From Actinoplanes sichuanensis (GTDB lineage: Bacteria > Actinomycetota > Actinomycetes > Mycobacteriales > Micromonosporaceae): DNA of 64,000 bases. Position 1 is the first letter of the stretch. The number at the start of each line of letters is the position of its first letter. Positions 25,504-33,525 of the stretch are shown in pieces. A program made the position numbers and the translations under genes. The notes beneath the pieces are model-generated. The model had not been told where the DNA came from. It did no database searches and worked only from the letters and a program-made list of their open reading frames with translations. The stretch spans positions 12,055,501 to 12,119,500 of the forward strand of contig NZ_AP028461.1 of the NCBI RefSeq assembly GCF_033097365.1, given 5' to 3'.

Positions 25504-25872
25504 GGCGACATGGTAGGGCAAGCCATCACATACCGGAATGGCGTCACTCGCTCGTGTCGGGACCTGCTGAGGTTCTCAGGTCGGGATCGCGTCAGTGCAT
25601 CAGGAAAAAGCGCTGCGGATCGGGCGAGGGTGAACGGCAGCAGAAACGAGCGCCATCAGCCACCACGATCCCCTCCAGACAAGGAGGTCGACCGCAACGA
25701 CCGGCCGACCGTCCTCTGACGCCCTGCCGTCGCCTCACCCACCCGGCGAGGCGACGGCAGGTGCATTGTTCTTCGCCTTCGGCCGTCTTGCTCAGCGGGT
25801 TGTGCGGTTCGCGTGGTCTTTGGGACCATTTCCCGACTGTGACCGACGCCATCCGGATCGGGAAGGAGCGGC
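25504..25872. other. Intergenic region between purD and an XRE-TPR regulator
   Basis: Divergent promoter space. No tRNA or convincing small gene is visible. A 29-codon plus-strand frame ends at 25719 directly before a strong hairpin (25723-25761), but its GTG lacks a properly spaced ribosome binding site. A smaller inverted repeat GACCTG/CAGGTC surrounds 25560-25582. Confidence 0.5.
25723..25761 (+). terminator. 14-bp perfect stem-loop, terminator-like
   Basis: CCTGCCGTCGCCTC (25723-25736) pairs perfectly with GAGGCGACGGCAGG (25748-25761) across an 11-nt loop, followed by the T-rich TGCATTGTTCTTC. This is the strongest terminator-like element seen in the window. There is no annotated plus-strand gene just upstream, so it may end a small RNA or insulate the regulator at 25873. 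Confidence 0.55.
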
Positions 25873-27150
25873 GTGGCGCGAACCGACCCTCAACGGAATG
25901 AACGGTTCCGCGTGGCACGCGCACGGCTCCGGCTCACCCGGCAGGAAGTCGCAGACGCGGCAAACCAGTATCTGACGCCTCGCCACTCCTTGAACGACAA
26001 CGATATCGGCAAGATCGAAAGAGGCGTGGTTACCTGGCCAGGGTCCGAACGGCGCGCAGCGCTCAAGAAGGTTCTCGGCGCTGCAACCGACGCGGATCTA
26101 GGTTTTGTCAATTCACGTGCGACCTTCACCGGATCGGCGGTTGCCGCGCAGCGCATTGAGCATCTTGCTCGGTCGGCAGATTCCCTCTTGGCTGCACGAT
26201 TCGATGAAATTGGCGTACCGGAAGGGACTGATCCGCTTGCAGCCTTCGCTGCTGGCGGGCCTGTGAGCGGGCCATGGCTGGTCTTGCTGGACAACCTCGC
26301 ATCCATCGCTGAAAACCTGGGGTGGAACGCGGTCCGGCCGTTGGCAGCCAAGCAGATGCAGAGCCTGGAAGCACTTCGCCGTCAGGATTCCGCGTTGGCA
26401 GAACCCCTCGCCGTCGCGGATGCCCGATGGTCGGAGTTCATGAGCTGGATCTGCGCAAACAACGGCGTTCCCGGCGATGACTGGCTGCGCCGAGCCCGCC
26501 ACCGCGCGGAAGCCGCCGGCAACGCCGTGGTGACGGCGTACGTGCTCATGAGGCAGAGCCAGCAAGCGCTCGACGCCGCCGACCCCACCTCCGCGGTGGC
26601 CTTATCTCGCAAAGCGCTGCGATACGGCCCCCTACCGACTCGCACTCAAGCGCTGTGCCTGACGAGGTTGGCCGAAGGACTGGCACTGGCTGGCAACGAG
26701 TCAGGTCTGGAGGCTCTGGAGATCGCCCACCACAACGTGAAAGCCGCTTCAACCTCGCCTGAGGACCACATCTCCCGACACTGCGACACGCGGTACATCG
26801 ACGGGATCCGGGCCCGGTGTCACTACCTGCTGGGAAACCATCACGAAGCAACGGCACTCCTGACGGATGTCCTGGCGGACGAGCAGCCGGCAGGATCCAT
26901 TGACCGCGGGATCTGGTACGCCTACTTCGCGGAAACGCAGGCACCACGCCACCCCGAGAAGAGCGCTGAGGCAGGGCTGAAGGCGCTGGCACTGTCACGA
27001 GCGGCGGATTCCGCCCGGGTCACGCAAGCTCTGCTCACCGTCGCTGTGACGTTGAGAGCACATCGTGGACTTGACCTCGTCGACAGGTTCCTCCAACAGC
27101 ACAGCGCGGCCGTTGCCGCCCAACTGTCAGTATCGGAATCATGGACTTGA
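25873..27150 (+). CDS. XRE-type regulator with helical TPR-like repeats (paralogue 3)
   Basis: About 425 aa from a GTG preceded by GGAAGGAG. The N-terminal block (NERFRVARARLRL, EVADAANQYL, NDNDIGKIERGVVTWP) aligns with the regulators at 4169 and 8565. The rest is helical repeats (ALDAADPTSAVALSRKAL, HYLLGNHHEATALLTDVL). A TTA codon at 26602 suggests bldA dependence. It overlaps the creatininase-like gene by 10 nt and sits 0.9 kb upstream of repeat element C, so it may control the deazaguanine operon. Confidence 0.75.
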   Translation: MARTDPQRNERFRVARARLRLTRQEVADAANQYLTPRHSLNDNDIGKIERGVVTWPGSERRAALKKVLGAATDADLGFVNSRATFTGSAVAAQRIEHLARSADSLLAARFDEIGVPEGTDPLAAFAAGGPVSGPWLVLLDNLASIAENLGWNAVRPLAAKQMQSLEALRRQDSALAEPLAVADARWSEFMSWICANNGVPGDDWLRRARHRAEAAGNAVVTAYVLMRQSQQALDAADPTSAVALSRKALRYGPLPTRTQALCLTRLAEGLALAGNESGLEALEIAHHNVKAASTSPEDHISRHCDTRYIDGIRARCHYLLGNHHEATALLTDVLADEQPAGSIDRGIWYAYFAETQAPRHPEKSAEAGLKALALSRAADSARVTQALLTVAVTLRAHRGLDLVDRFLQQHSAAVAAQLSVSESWT

Positions 27151-27854
27151 TCACCCTCGCCACCACGGCGGACATCCGGGACCGCCGGCCAGAGATCGCC
27201 CTTCTGCCCGTCGGCAGTTTCGAGCAGCACGGCCGGCACCTTCCCCTTGCCACCGACACGATCGTCGCCTCAGCCATAGCCGATGGCCTGGCAGCGGTGT
27301 ACAACGTGTTCGTGCTACCCCCTATCACCATGTCGTGCTCGCACGAGCACGCTGCATGGCCAGGGACCATCAGCTTGAGCCACCGCACCGTCAGCGCGGT
27401 CATCGAGGACGTGGTGGTCAGCCTCACCGCTCAGGGCATCGGCAAACTGGCGATCATCAGCGGCCACGGCGGCAACTATTTCCTCAGCAACGTGGTCCAG
27501 GCCGCGAACGCGGTGACACCCAAGTCCATGACTCTGTTTCCGAGCCGAGACGACTGGCGGAAGGCACGTCAGGATGCCGAACTCGAGACGGACGACCATG
27601 AAGACATGCACGCCGGCGAACTCGAGGTGTCCATCTTGCAAGCAGTCGCGCCCGGAGCCCTGCGTGACGGCTTCGAATCTGCCGATCATCGGTCAAACGC
27701 GCGGCCTCACTTGTTGATCGAAGGCATGGCTGCCTACACGAGCAGCGGTGTGATCGGCCGCCCCTCAGCCGGGACAGCGGAAAAAGGCAAGGCGATTCTG
27801 GGCAGCCTCGTGACCTCTTTCGGTGAGCACCTGCGCCAGCTGACCGTATCGTGA
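27141..27854 (+). CDS. Creatininase-family amidohydrolase
   Basis: About 237 aa. PVGSFEQHGRHLPLATDT contains the Glu, His and Asp metal ligands, SGHGGN supplies the next His region, and DMHAGELEVS provides the late Glu, so the binuclear metal site looks complete. Family members include creatininase, MftE and the archaeal ArfB, which deformylates the FAPy nucleotide made from GTP. Next to folE, a hydrolytic step on a GTP-derived pyrimidine is an attractive guess, but sequence alone cannot decide. It overlaps the regulator upstream. Confidence 0.8.
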   Translation: MDLITLATTADIRDRRPEIALLPVGSFEQHGRHLPLATDTIVASAIADGLAAVYNVFVLPPITMSCSHEHAAWPGTISLSHRTVSAVIEDVVVSLTAQGIGKLAIISGHGGNYFLSNVVQAANAVTPKSMTLFPSRDDWRKARQDAELETDDHEDMHAGELEVSILQAVAPGALRDGFESADHRSNARPHLLIEGMAAYTSSGVIGRPSAGTAEKGKAILGSLVTSFGEHLRQLTVS

Positions 27855-28014
27855 CGGCCGGCTCGGTCGAGGTCCCCTGCGTCGACACGCCGAACTGCCG
27901 TTAGGGCCGCCGCCGGCCGGGCGCCGGAGGATGCCGAACAGATCGATGCCGATGATCACTATGCGGTCCGACCGCTGTCGTGTTTCTGCAGTTCACGATG
28001 AACTTCGCCGCGTA

Positions 28015-28059
28015 GATTCCCCATAGATTCCCACCAAATTCCCCCTTGGATGGCGTTCC
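28015..28059 (+). promoter_or_regulatory. Heptamer repeat element, copy C (deazaguanine cluster)
   Basis: GATTCCC (28015), GATTCCC (28026) and AATTCCC (28037) are spaced exactly 11 bp, followed by GATGGCGTTCC at 28049-28059. The architecture and trailing box equal copy B in front of the phosphonate cluster. It lies 155 bp upstream of folE. The 27855-28213 gap holds no other feature except a GGAGGA-preceded ATG at 28096, whose frame runs out of phase into folE and is not accepted as a gene. Confidence 0.7.
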
Positions 28060-28213
28060 CGCCCTCGTCCGGTTGCCGGATGGTGGAGGAACACAATGGC
28101 GATCGATGCCGCCGGAAGAGCCGGCGTAGGTGCGCTGAGGTGCACGACGCGGCCAGAAGCGATCCGTCGTCAGGGTGTAACAGGCACGCCCATCCATAGG
28201 AGGTCGTACAGCC

Positions 28214-28822
28214 GTGACGTCACCAGCGCTATCCCTCGACGCGGTTACGGACAACGGCCGCGTCGCTTCTCGCCCGGTGGATCTGGAGGGCGCGACGGCC
28301 GCTGCGGCTCAACTGCTCTCCGCTCTCGGCCTGGACATGGACAGCGACCATCGCCGAGACACTCCCGCCCGGATGGCTCGCGCGCTGACCGAGATGCTGA
28401 AGGCCCCGTCGTTCGAGCCGACCACCTTCGATAACGCGGGCGGCTACGACGAGCTCGTGGTCGTGGATCGGATCCCGTTCTTCAGCCTCTGCGAACACCA
28501 TGTGCTGCCGTTCATCGGCGAGGCCACGATCGCCTACGCCCCGAAGGACCGCATCGTCGGGTTGTCGAAGCTGGCGTGGGTCGTTCAGCTGTATGCCCGA
28601 CGGCTGCAGACCCAGGAAGCCATGACACAGCAGATCGCGGACTGGCTCGTGGAACAGCTGGACCCGAAGGGGGTCGGTGTCCGCCTTCGCGCCGAGCACC
28701 TGTGCATGAGCCTGCGCGGCGCCCGGGCCATCGGTGCAGTCACCGACACCACGACCAACAGAGGAGTTCTGGCTGACGACCCGGCCCGCCGGGAGGAATG
28801 GCAGCGCCGGCTGTCGTCGTAG
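28214..28822 (+). CDS. folE: GTP cyclohydrolase I
   Basis: About 202 aa, GTG start with AGGAGGT 8 nt upstream. The zinc ligands are present: Cys93 and His96 in SLCEHHVLPF and Cys164 in EHLCMSLRG. It converts GTP to 7,8-dihydroneopterin triphosphate. It begins the operon folE-queD-queE, so its product probably feeds 7-deazaguanine synthesis rather than folate. A separate housekeeping folE would be expected elsewhere. Confidence 0.95.
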   Translation: MTSPALSLDAVTDNGRVASRPVDLEGATAAAAQLLSALGLDMDSDHRRDTPARMARALTEMLKAPSFEPTTFDNAGGYDELVVVDRIPFFSLCEHHVLPFIGEATIAYAPKDRIVGLSKLAWVVQLYARRLQTQEAMTQQIADWLVEQLDPKGVGVRLRAEHLCMSLRGARAIGAVTDTTTNRGVLADDPARREEWQRRLSS

Positions 28823-28855
28823 CCCATCACCTCTTTCAGGACGAGGAGCACCTCC

Positions 28856-29239
28856 GTGGGACACAGGATCGGCAAGAGCTTCACCTTCGAGGCTAGCCAC
28901 CAGCTGCCAGGGCTTCCCGAGGGCCACAAGTGCGGTCGCCTGCACGGGCACAGCTACACCGTCGAGGTCACGCTCGTCGCCGACGACCTTGTCGAGCCGG
29001 GTTTCGTGACCGACTTCGGTGACCTGGCGCCGTTCAAGGCGCATCTGGCCGAAGCGTTTGATCACCGCCATCTCAACGAGGTCATGACGGTGGCACCGAC
29101 CAGCGAGAACCTCGCCGAGGTCTTGGCGCAGTGGTTCATCACCGAACTCGAGCCCGCCATTCCCGGCAACCTGTTCGCCCTCCGTGTCAGCGAGACTGCG
29201 TCCTCGTGGGCCGAATTCCGGCCGGAGAGAGCAGCATGA
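28856..29239 (+). CDS. queD: 6-carboxy-5,6,7,8-tetrahydropterin synthase
   Basis: About 127 aa, GTG start with GAGGAG upstream. His15 in EASHQL and His30/His32 in RLHGHSY bind zinc, and Cys26 in KCGRLHGH is the catalytic thiol. FDHRHLNEV and APTSENLAE are further family marks. It converts dihydroneopterin triphosphate to 6-carboxytetrahydropterin. A 4-nt overlap couples it to queE. Confidence 0.95.
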   Translation: MGHRIGKSFTFEASHQLPGLPEGHKCGRLHGHSYTVEVTLVADDLVEPGFVTDFGDLAPFKAHLAEAFDHRHLNEVMTVAPTSENLAEVLAQWFITELEPAIPGNLFALRVSETASSWAEFRPERAA

Positions 29240-29949
29240 CGGACCTCCTGCCTACTTCGAGGTCGACGCTGCGGGTCGCCGAGCTGTTCGGGCCCACCGT
29301 GCAAGGTGAGGGGCCTTCGGCCGGGCAGCGGGCACTTTTCGTGCGGCTGTCCGGGTGCAATCTCGACTGCGGGTGGTGCGACACCCCGTACACCTGGGAC
29401 TGGGATCGCTTCAACCGCGAGGAGCAGACCACCGAGATGGCCGTCGCTGAGGTGGCGAGCTGGGTGGTCAGCCAGGACACCGACTTGGTGGTTATCACCG
29501 GGGGAGAGCCGCTGGTGCAACAGCAGCGCCTCGGCGCCTTGGCGGCTCAGCTGGCCGGCGCGGGACGCCGAGTGGAGGTGGAAACCAACGGCACCATCGC
29601 GCCCGACGAACGTTTGATCGCTGCCGTCGACACATTCAACGTGTCACCGAAGCTGAGCGGGTCGGGAGTGCCGGTGCACCGGCGCCTGCGGCCGAAGGCG
29701 CTGCGGGCGCTTCGTGACTGCGGCAAAGCCGTGTTCAAGTTCGTCATCACCGGGCCGGCCGACATCCAGGAGCTGGTGGAGCTACAAGCCGAGCTGCCCC
29801 TCGGCCGGATCTGGGTCATGCCCGAGGGCACCACTGAAAGCGCGGTTCTCACCGGGATGCGCAACCTCGCCGCGCCGGCGCTGGCCAACGGCTGGAACCT
29901 CAGTCCTCGGCTGCACGTGCTGCTGTGGGGTGACGAGCGTGGCCGCTAA
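29236..29949 (+). CDS. queE: 7-carboxy-7-deazaguanine synthase
   Basis: About 237 aa. The radical SAM cluster motif is CNLDCGWC (Cys41, 45, 48) with the QueE-specific preceding GPTVQGEGPSAG, then ITGGEPL. It contracts 6-carboxytetrahydropterin to 7-carboxy-7-deazaguanine (CDG). No queC follows, so CDG itself appears to be the branch point, unlike in toyocamycin or queuosine pathways. It overlaps the phosphoribosyltransferase by 11 nt. Confidence 0.95.
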   Translation: MTDLLPTSRSTLRVAELFGPTVQGEGPSAGQRALFVRLSGCNLDCGWCDTPYTWDWDRFNREEQTTEMAVAEVASWVVSQDTDLVVITGGEPLVQQQRLGALAAQLAGAGRRVEVETNGTIAPDERLIAAVDTFNVSPKLSGSGVPVHRRLRPKALRALRDCGKAVFKFVITGPADIQELVELQAELPLGRIWVMPEGTTESAVLTGMRNLAAPALANGWNLSPRLHVLLWGDERGR

Positions 29950-30430
29950 GGGCCCACCGATCCTGCTGCCCTGGCAGGAACTCGTCGCCAGAATCCACGA
30001 CACCGCGGTCAACGTCAGCAGTGACGGTGTTCCCGACGTGGTGATCGGCATCCTGCGCGGCGGCATGATTCCCGCGACGGTGTTCGCCCATGCTCTGGCG
30101 GTGCGGACCGTCCGTGCCGTGGAGGTCGTCCACACCGTCAGCGACGACATGAACGCGGCCAAGACGCCTGCCCCGCAGGTGTCGAACGTGGCAAGCCTCG
30201 GCGACCTATCCGGCCTGGACGTACTCATCGTCGATGACATCGCCGGCACCGGCGACACGATGGCCTACACCGCGCAGCTGGTTGCCGCAGCAGGCGCCAC
30301 CCGCGTCCGCACTGCGGTCTGCATCGTCAACGCCGCCAACTGGCGGCGTCCGCAACCCCCCGAACAAGCGCTGACCTACATCGGCGCCACCGTCGAAGGA
30401 TGGGTGATCTTCCCGTGGGAGAACCGATGA
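29939..30430 (+). CDS. Purine-type phosphoribosyltransferase
   Basis: About 163 aa from a GTG inside the end of queE. The PRPP-binding motif VLIVDDIAGTGDTM and the early GILRGGMIPA define a type I PRTase of the xanthine/hypoxanthine kind. EGWVIFPWE is typical of this subgroup. It probably attaches ribose 5-phosphate to the 7-deazaguanine base, as the PRTase of the toyocamycin cluster is thought to do. It overlaps the methyltransferase by 4 nt. Confidence 0.88.
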   Translation: MAAKGPPILLPWQELVARIHDTAVNVSSDGVPDVVIGILRGGMIPATVFAHALAVRTVRAVEVVHTVSDDMNAAKTPAPQVSNVASLGDLSGLDVLIVDDIAGTGDTMAYTAQLVAAAGATRVRTAVCIVNAANWRRPQPPEQALTYIGATVEGWVIFPWENR

Positions 30431-31278
30431 CCATCGCCACCAGCAGGGAAACCGACAACCTGCATGCGCGCACCCTGACGCGTCCGGGTACCCCGATGAT
30501 CGGCCCGTACTCGGTGAACCAGATGGACGACCTCTACACGGCGATCCCCGCCGGCGAGGTCAAGGCCTCCGGGATCATGAATCTCGCTCAACGGCTGTAT
30601 GTCGCCGAACGCGTTCAGCAGGGCGCGAGGCTGGTGGACATCTGCTGCGGGCGAGGGCTGCAGCTGCCGACGCTGTACCGGTACGCCCCGGGCTTGCAGC
30701 AGTACGTCGGCCTGGACGTGGCTGCGGCGAACCTGGCGGAGGCCACGGACCGGATCGCCCGTCTGGATGATCACTACGGTGCCCGGCTGTTCCCGATCGA
30801 GCTGGTCGAGTGTGACGTGGCCGCGCCGTGGCCGGCCGAGGCGGTCGGTGACGGGTTCGACGTCGCCGTCTACACCTCCGCGCTGGAGCATCTGCCGCGC
30901 GAGCTGGCCGTCGCCAGCCTGCGGCACGCCGCGGCCGCCCTGCGGCCCGGCGGGGTGTTGTACCTGTCGACGCCCGAGACGCCGGGCCTGCCGCCGCGGC
31001 CGCTGCAGTACCGGGTGCACGTCTACGAGTGGAACAGTGCCGAGCTGGAGCCCGTCCTGGCCGAGTGCGGCCTGGTGGTCGAGGAGAAGGTCGGGCAGCT
31101 GTCGCCGCCCGCGGACCAGGTCGCCGCGGCACTGGCCGAGAGATTTGGCGACGGTGCCCGGCAGTGGTATCAGCGGCTGCGCGAGACCGTGTCGCCGGCG
31201 CTGCTGGACACGGTGGCCGCCGCCGCCATTCCGGACGCGGCGATGGAAGTGATGTACGTGTGCCGGCGTCCGGCATAA
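30427..31278 (+). CDS. Class I SAM-dependent methyltransferase
   Basis: About 283 aa. LVDICCGRGLQLPTLY is motif I, YVGLDVAAANL motif II, and DVAVYTSALEHLPRELA with ALRPGGVLYLSTPE motifs IV and V. It resembles small-molecule methyltransferases. The N-terminal 50 residues (PYSVNQMDDLYTAIPAGEVKASG) may form a substrate lid. ATGA coupling to the PRTase suggests action on the nucleotide or a building block. The acceptor atom cannot be told. Confidence 0.8.
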   Translation: MTIATSRETDNLHARTLTRPGTPMIGPYSVNQMDDLYTAIPAGEVKASGIMNLAQRLYVAERVQQGARLVDICCGRGLQLPTLYRYAPGLQQYVGLDVAAANLAEATDRIARLDDHYGARLFPIELVECDVAAPWPAEAVGDGFDVAVYTSALEHLPRELAVASLRHAAAALRPGGVLYLSTPETPGLPPRPLQYRVHVYEWNSAELEPVLAECGLVVEEKVGQLSPPADQVAAALAERFGDGARQWYQRLRETVSPALLDTVAAAAIPDAAMEVMYVCRRPA

Positions 31279-31402
31279 GGCCCGCTTCGGCGCCGGCGAG
31301 CATCGACAGGCTCCCGGCGCCGGTAGTCGACTTTCCGCGCGACGACGACCTCGATGGCCGGTACCGCTGTACGGCGTCCGGCCTGAAGGAGAACCGAGTG
31401 TC

Positions 31403-32434
31403 ATGACCGGAGTCACCCTGCTGTGGGCGCTGCGCTCCCCGTGCAATCTGGGCTGTCTTTACTGCTACTTCGGCACCATCGAGGAACATCGTGAGACACC
31501 CCCGGACCAGGTCGGCGTGCTGTCACACCTGGCCCGCACGGACCTCACTCTGGCCGACATCGCCGCGTTCGTGGACACGCTGGCCGGCTCCCGTGTCGAG
31601 CGGGTGTTCCTCGCCGGCGGCGAGCCGCTGATCTGGCCTCCGATCATGGACGTGGTGGCGGCGATCAAAGGCGCCGGTGTCGAGGTGGTGCTCTGCACCA
31701 ACGGCATTCCGCTCAACCGGCCGAACCTGGTCGACCGGATCTTGACTCTGGGCGTGGACGCGGTCTCGGTGTCGCTGGACTCCACCGATGCCGGCTACAA
31801 CGACACCTGGCGGCCGGCTCGCAACCGCGTCGACGGCCACGCCAGCGTGCTGTCGGGAGTTCGGGCGCTGCTGACCGCTCGCGGCGCCGCTGCCACCCCT
31901 CGAGTCGGCCTGTACGCGGTGATCACACGCCAGAACACCGACGACATCCTCTCCGTCGGAGCCCTCGCGGCCGAGCTCGGCTGTGACTACTACGTTCCCC
32001 AGCCGATCTCCCTGGAGCTCGACCACCCGCTACACACCGAACTCGCACTGACCGACCAGGACGCCCCCGCCATCGCACGACGCCTCGCCGAACTCTACGA
32101 GCAAGTCCCGATCGGGCTGCCCGCCCCTACCTATCCCCGGCAGTTCCTCGACACGATCAGCACGGAGACTCCCGGCACGGTCACCGGCTGCTTCGGCGGC
32201 ACCGACCTGTTCTTCGTCGAACCGGACGGCAGCGTCTGGGACTGCCCCTCCGGCCTCAAAATCCGTGCCACACCGCCTGACCGGCACCGCAACATCCGCG
32301 GCACGACTGCGGAGGCGCTGTTCGGGCGCGGCGGTGCGTGCGCCGACTGCTCCTTGTACTCGCGCGACTGCGTCAACATGTGGCCGCTGACCGACTTCCA
32401 GCGCTTCCTGCCCTCGGCCGGAGTCCGGTCATGA
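31403..32434 (+). CDS. Radical SAM protein with SPASM-like C-terminus
   Basis: About 343 aa. The cluster-binding cysteines are Cys14, Cys18 and Cys21 (CNLGCLYC), with FLAGGEPL as the GGE motif. A Cys-rich C-terminus (TGCFGG, WDCPSG, GGACADCSLYSRDC) fits an auxiliary Fe-S cluster domain of the twitch/SPASM type. Such enzymes oxidise alcohols or form C-C or C-S bonds on sugars and peptides. With a DegT aminotransferase immediately downstream (ATGA overlap), oxidation of a hydroxyl before transamination is a reasonable guess. No peptide substrate gene is nearby. Confidence 0.85.
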   Translation: MTGVTLLWALRSPCNLGCLYCYFGTIEEHRETPPDQVGVLSHLARTDLTLADIAAFVDTLAGSRVERVFLAGGEPLIWPPIMDVVAAIKGAGVEVVLCTNGIPLNRPNLVDRILTLGVDAVSVSLDSTDAGYNDTWRPARNRVDGHASVLSGVRALLTARGAAATPRVGLYAVITRQNTDDILSVGALAAELGCDYYVPQPISLELDHPLHTELALTDQDAPAIARRLAELYEQVPIGLPAPTYPRQFLDTISTETPGTVTGCFGGTDLFFVEPDGSVWDCPSGLKIRATPPDRHRNIRGTTAEALFGRGGACADCSLYSRDCVNMWPLTDFQRFLPSAGVRS

Positions 32435-33525
32435 CCGACGCCCCGAAACTCACCGAGGACCTGCAACGCCTGCTGGCCACGATGCCGGACCCGACGGCCA
32501 ACGCGCAGGTGACCGCCCTGGAGTCCGAACTCGCCGACCGGCTCGGCGTCCGCCACGCCATCGCGGTGTCCTCCGGCACCGCGGCCCTGCACACCGCGCT
32601 GGTAGCCCTGGGTATCGGGCCCGGCGACGAGGTTCTCGTACCGGCCTTGACCGTGATCATGTCGGTTGCGCCGGTCATCCACGTCGGCGCCCGCCCGGTC
32701 TTCGTCGACTGCACACCGGACGGCACCGACGTCGACTACACCGACCTGACCGCCAAGCTCACCCCTGCCGTCAAGGCGGTGCTTCCCGTCCACCTGTGGG
32801 GCCGCACCGGCGAACTGCCCCGGCTCCGGCGCTGGGCCGACGAGCACGGTTTGCCGGTGGTTGAGGACGCCTGCCAGGCCCAAGGCAGCCACACCGGTGA
32901 TCGTCCCGCCGGGACCGGCAGCACGATCGGCTGCTTCAGCATGAAGGACGGCAAGGTGCTGTGGTGCGGGGAAGGCGGCTACCTGCTCACCGATCATGAT
33001 CGGTACGCGGCCGCCGCCCGCACCTACCGTTCCCACGGCCTCCCACCGCCGCCGCCCGGCTACCGGCCCCGGGTCGCGCACAACTATCGGCTCGCCGAAC
33101 CGCTGGCGCTGATCGCCCGCGCCAACCTGGCCCGGTTCGACGAACTCCTGGCCCGGCGTCAACAGCAGGCAGCGCTGCTTCGCGACCTGCTGACCGGCGC
33201 CTCGGGCGTGCAACCCGTCGACGCGCCCGGCCACCGGTGGAACGGCTACAGCTTCCTCGCCGAGATCAGCGTGCCGCAGCCCCGCGCGTTCTGTGAACAC
33301 CTGGCCGGCCTCGGCGTACCCAACAGCGTGGGCACGTTCCGCCTGGTGCCGGCGGACCGGCGCCCCGAACTTGCTTCTTTCGCCGCATCACCGTGCGGCA
33401 ACGCCGCCGCGGTGATCGACCGGACCCTGGCGGTGATCCTCACCGACCACGACGACGACCACCGCATCGCCGGATACGCCCACACCATCACCAGGGAGGT
33501 TCGCGCATGGTGTCCGCGCGACTGA
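32431..33525 (+). CDS. DegT/DnrJ/EryC1-type PLP aminotransferase
   Basis: About 364 aa. AVSSGTAALHTAL and VEDACQAQG are family motifs. The PLP lysine is the second Lys in FSMKDGKVLWCGEGG. Members transaminate keto-sugars or keto-cyclitols. The N-terminus MPDPTANAQVTALE follows the usual opening. It is coupled to the radical SAM gene and overlaps the HAD gene, so radical SAM, aminotransferase and phosphatase may prepare an aminated sugar or cyclitol unit. Confidence 0.88.
   Translation: MTDAPKLTEDLQRLLATMPDPTANAQVTALESELADRLGVRHAIAVSSGTAALHTALVALGIGPGDEVLVPALTVIMSVAPVIHVGARPVFVDCTPDGTDVDYTDLTAKLTPAVKAVLPVHLWGRTGELPRLRRWADEHGLPVVEDACQAQGSHTGDRPAGTGSTIGCFSMKDGKVLWCGEGGYLLTDHDRYAAAARTYRSHGLPPPPPGYRPRVAHNYRLAEPLALIARANLARFDELLARRQQQAALLRDLLTGASGVQPVDAPGHRWNGYSFLAEISVPQPRAFCEHLAGLGVPNSVGTFRLVPADRRPELASFAASPCGNAAAVIDRTLAVILTDHDDDHRIAGYAHTITREVRAWCPRD

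Noticed and set aside
28096..28434. A plus-strand frame with a good GGAGGA ribosome binding site before folE
   Set aside because: It runs out of phase through more than 200 nt of folE and its translation is Arg/Pro/Gly-rich without features; at most a leader start.
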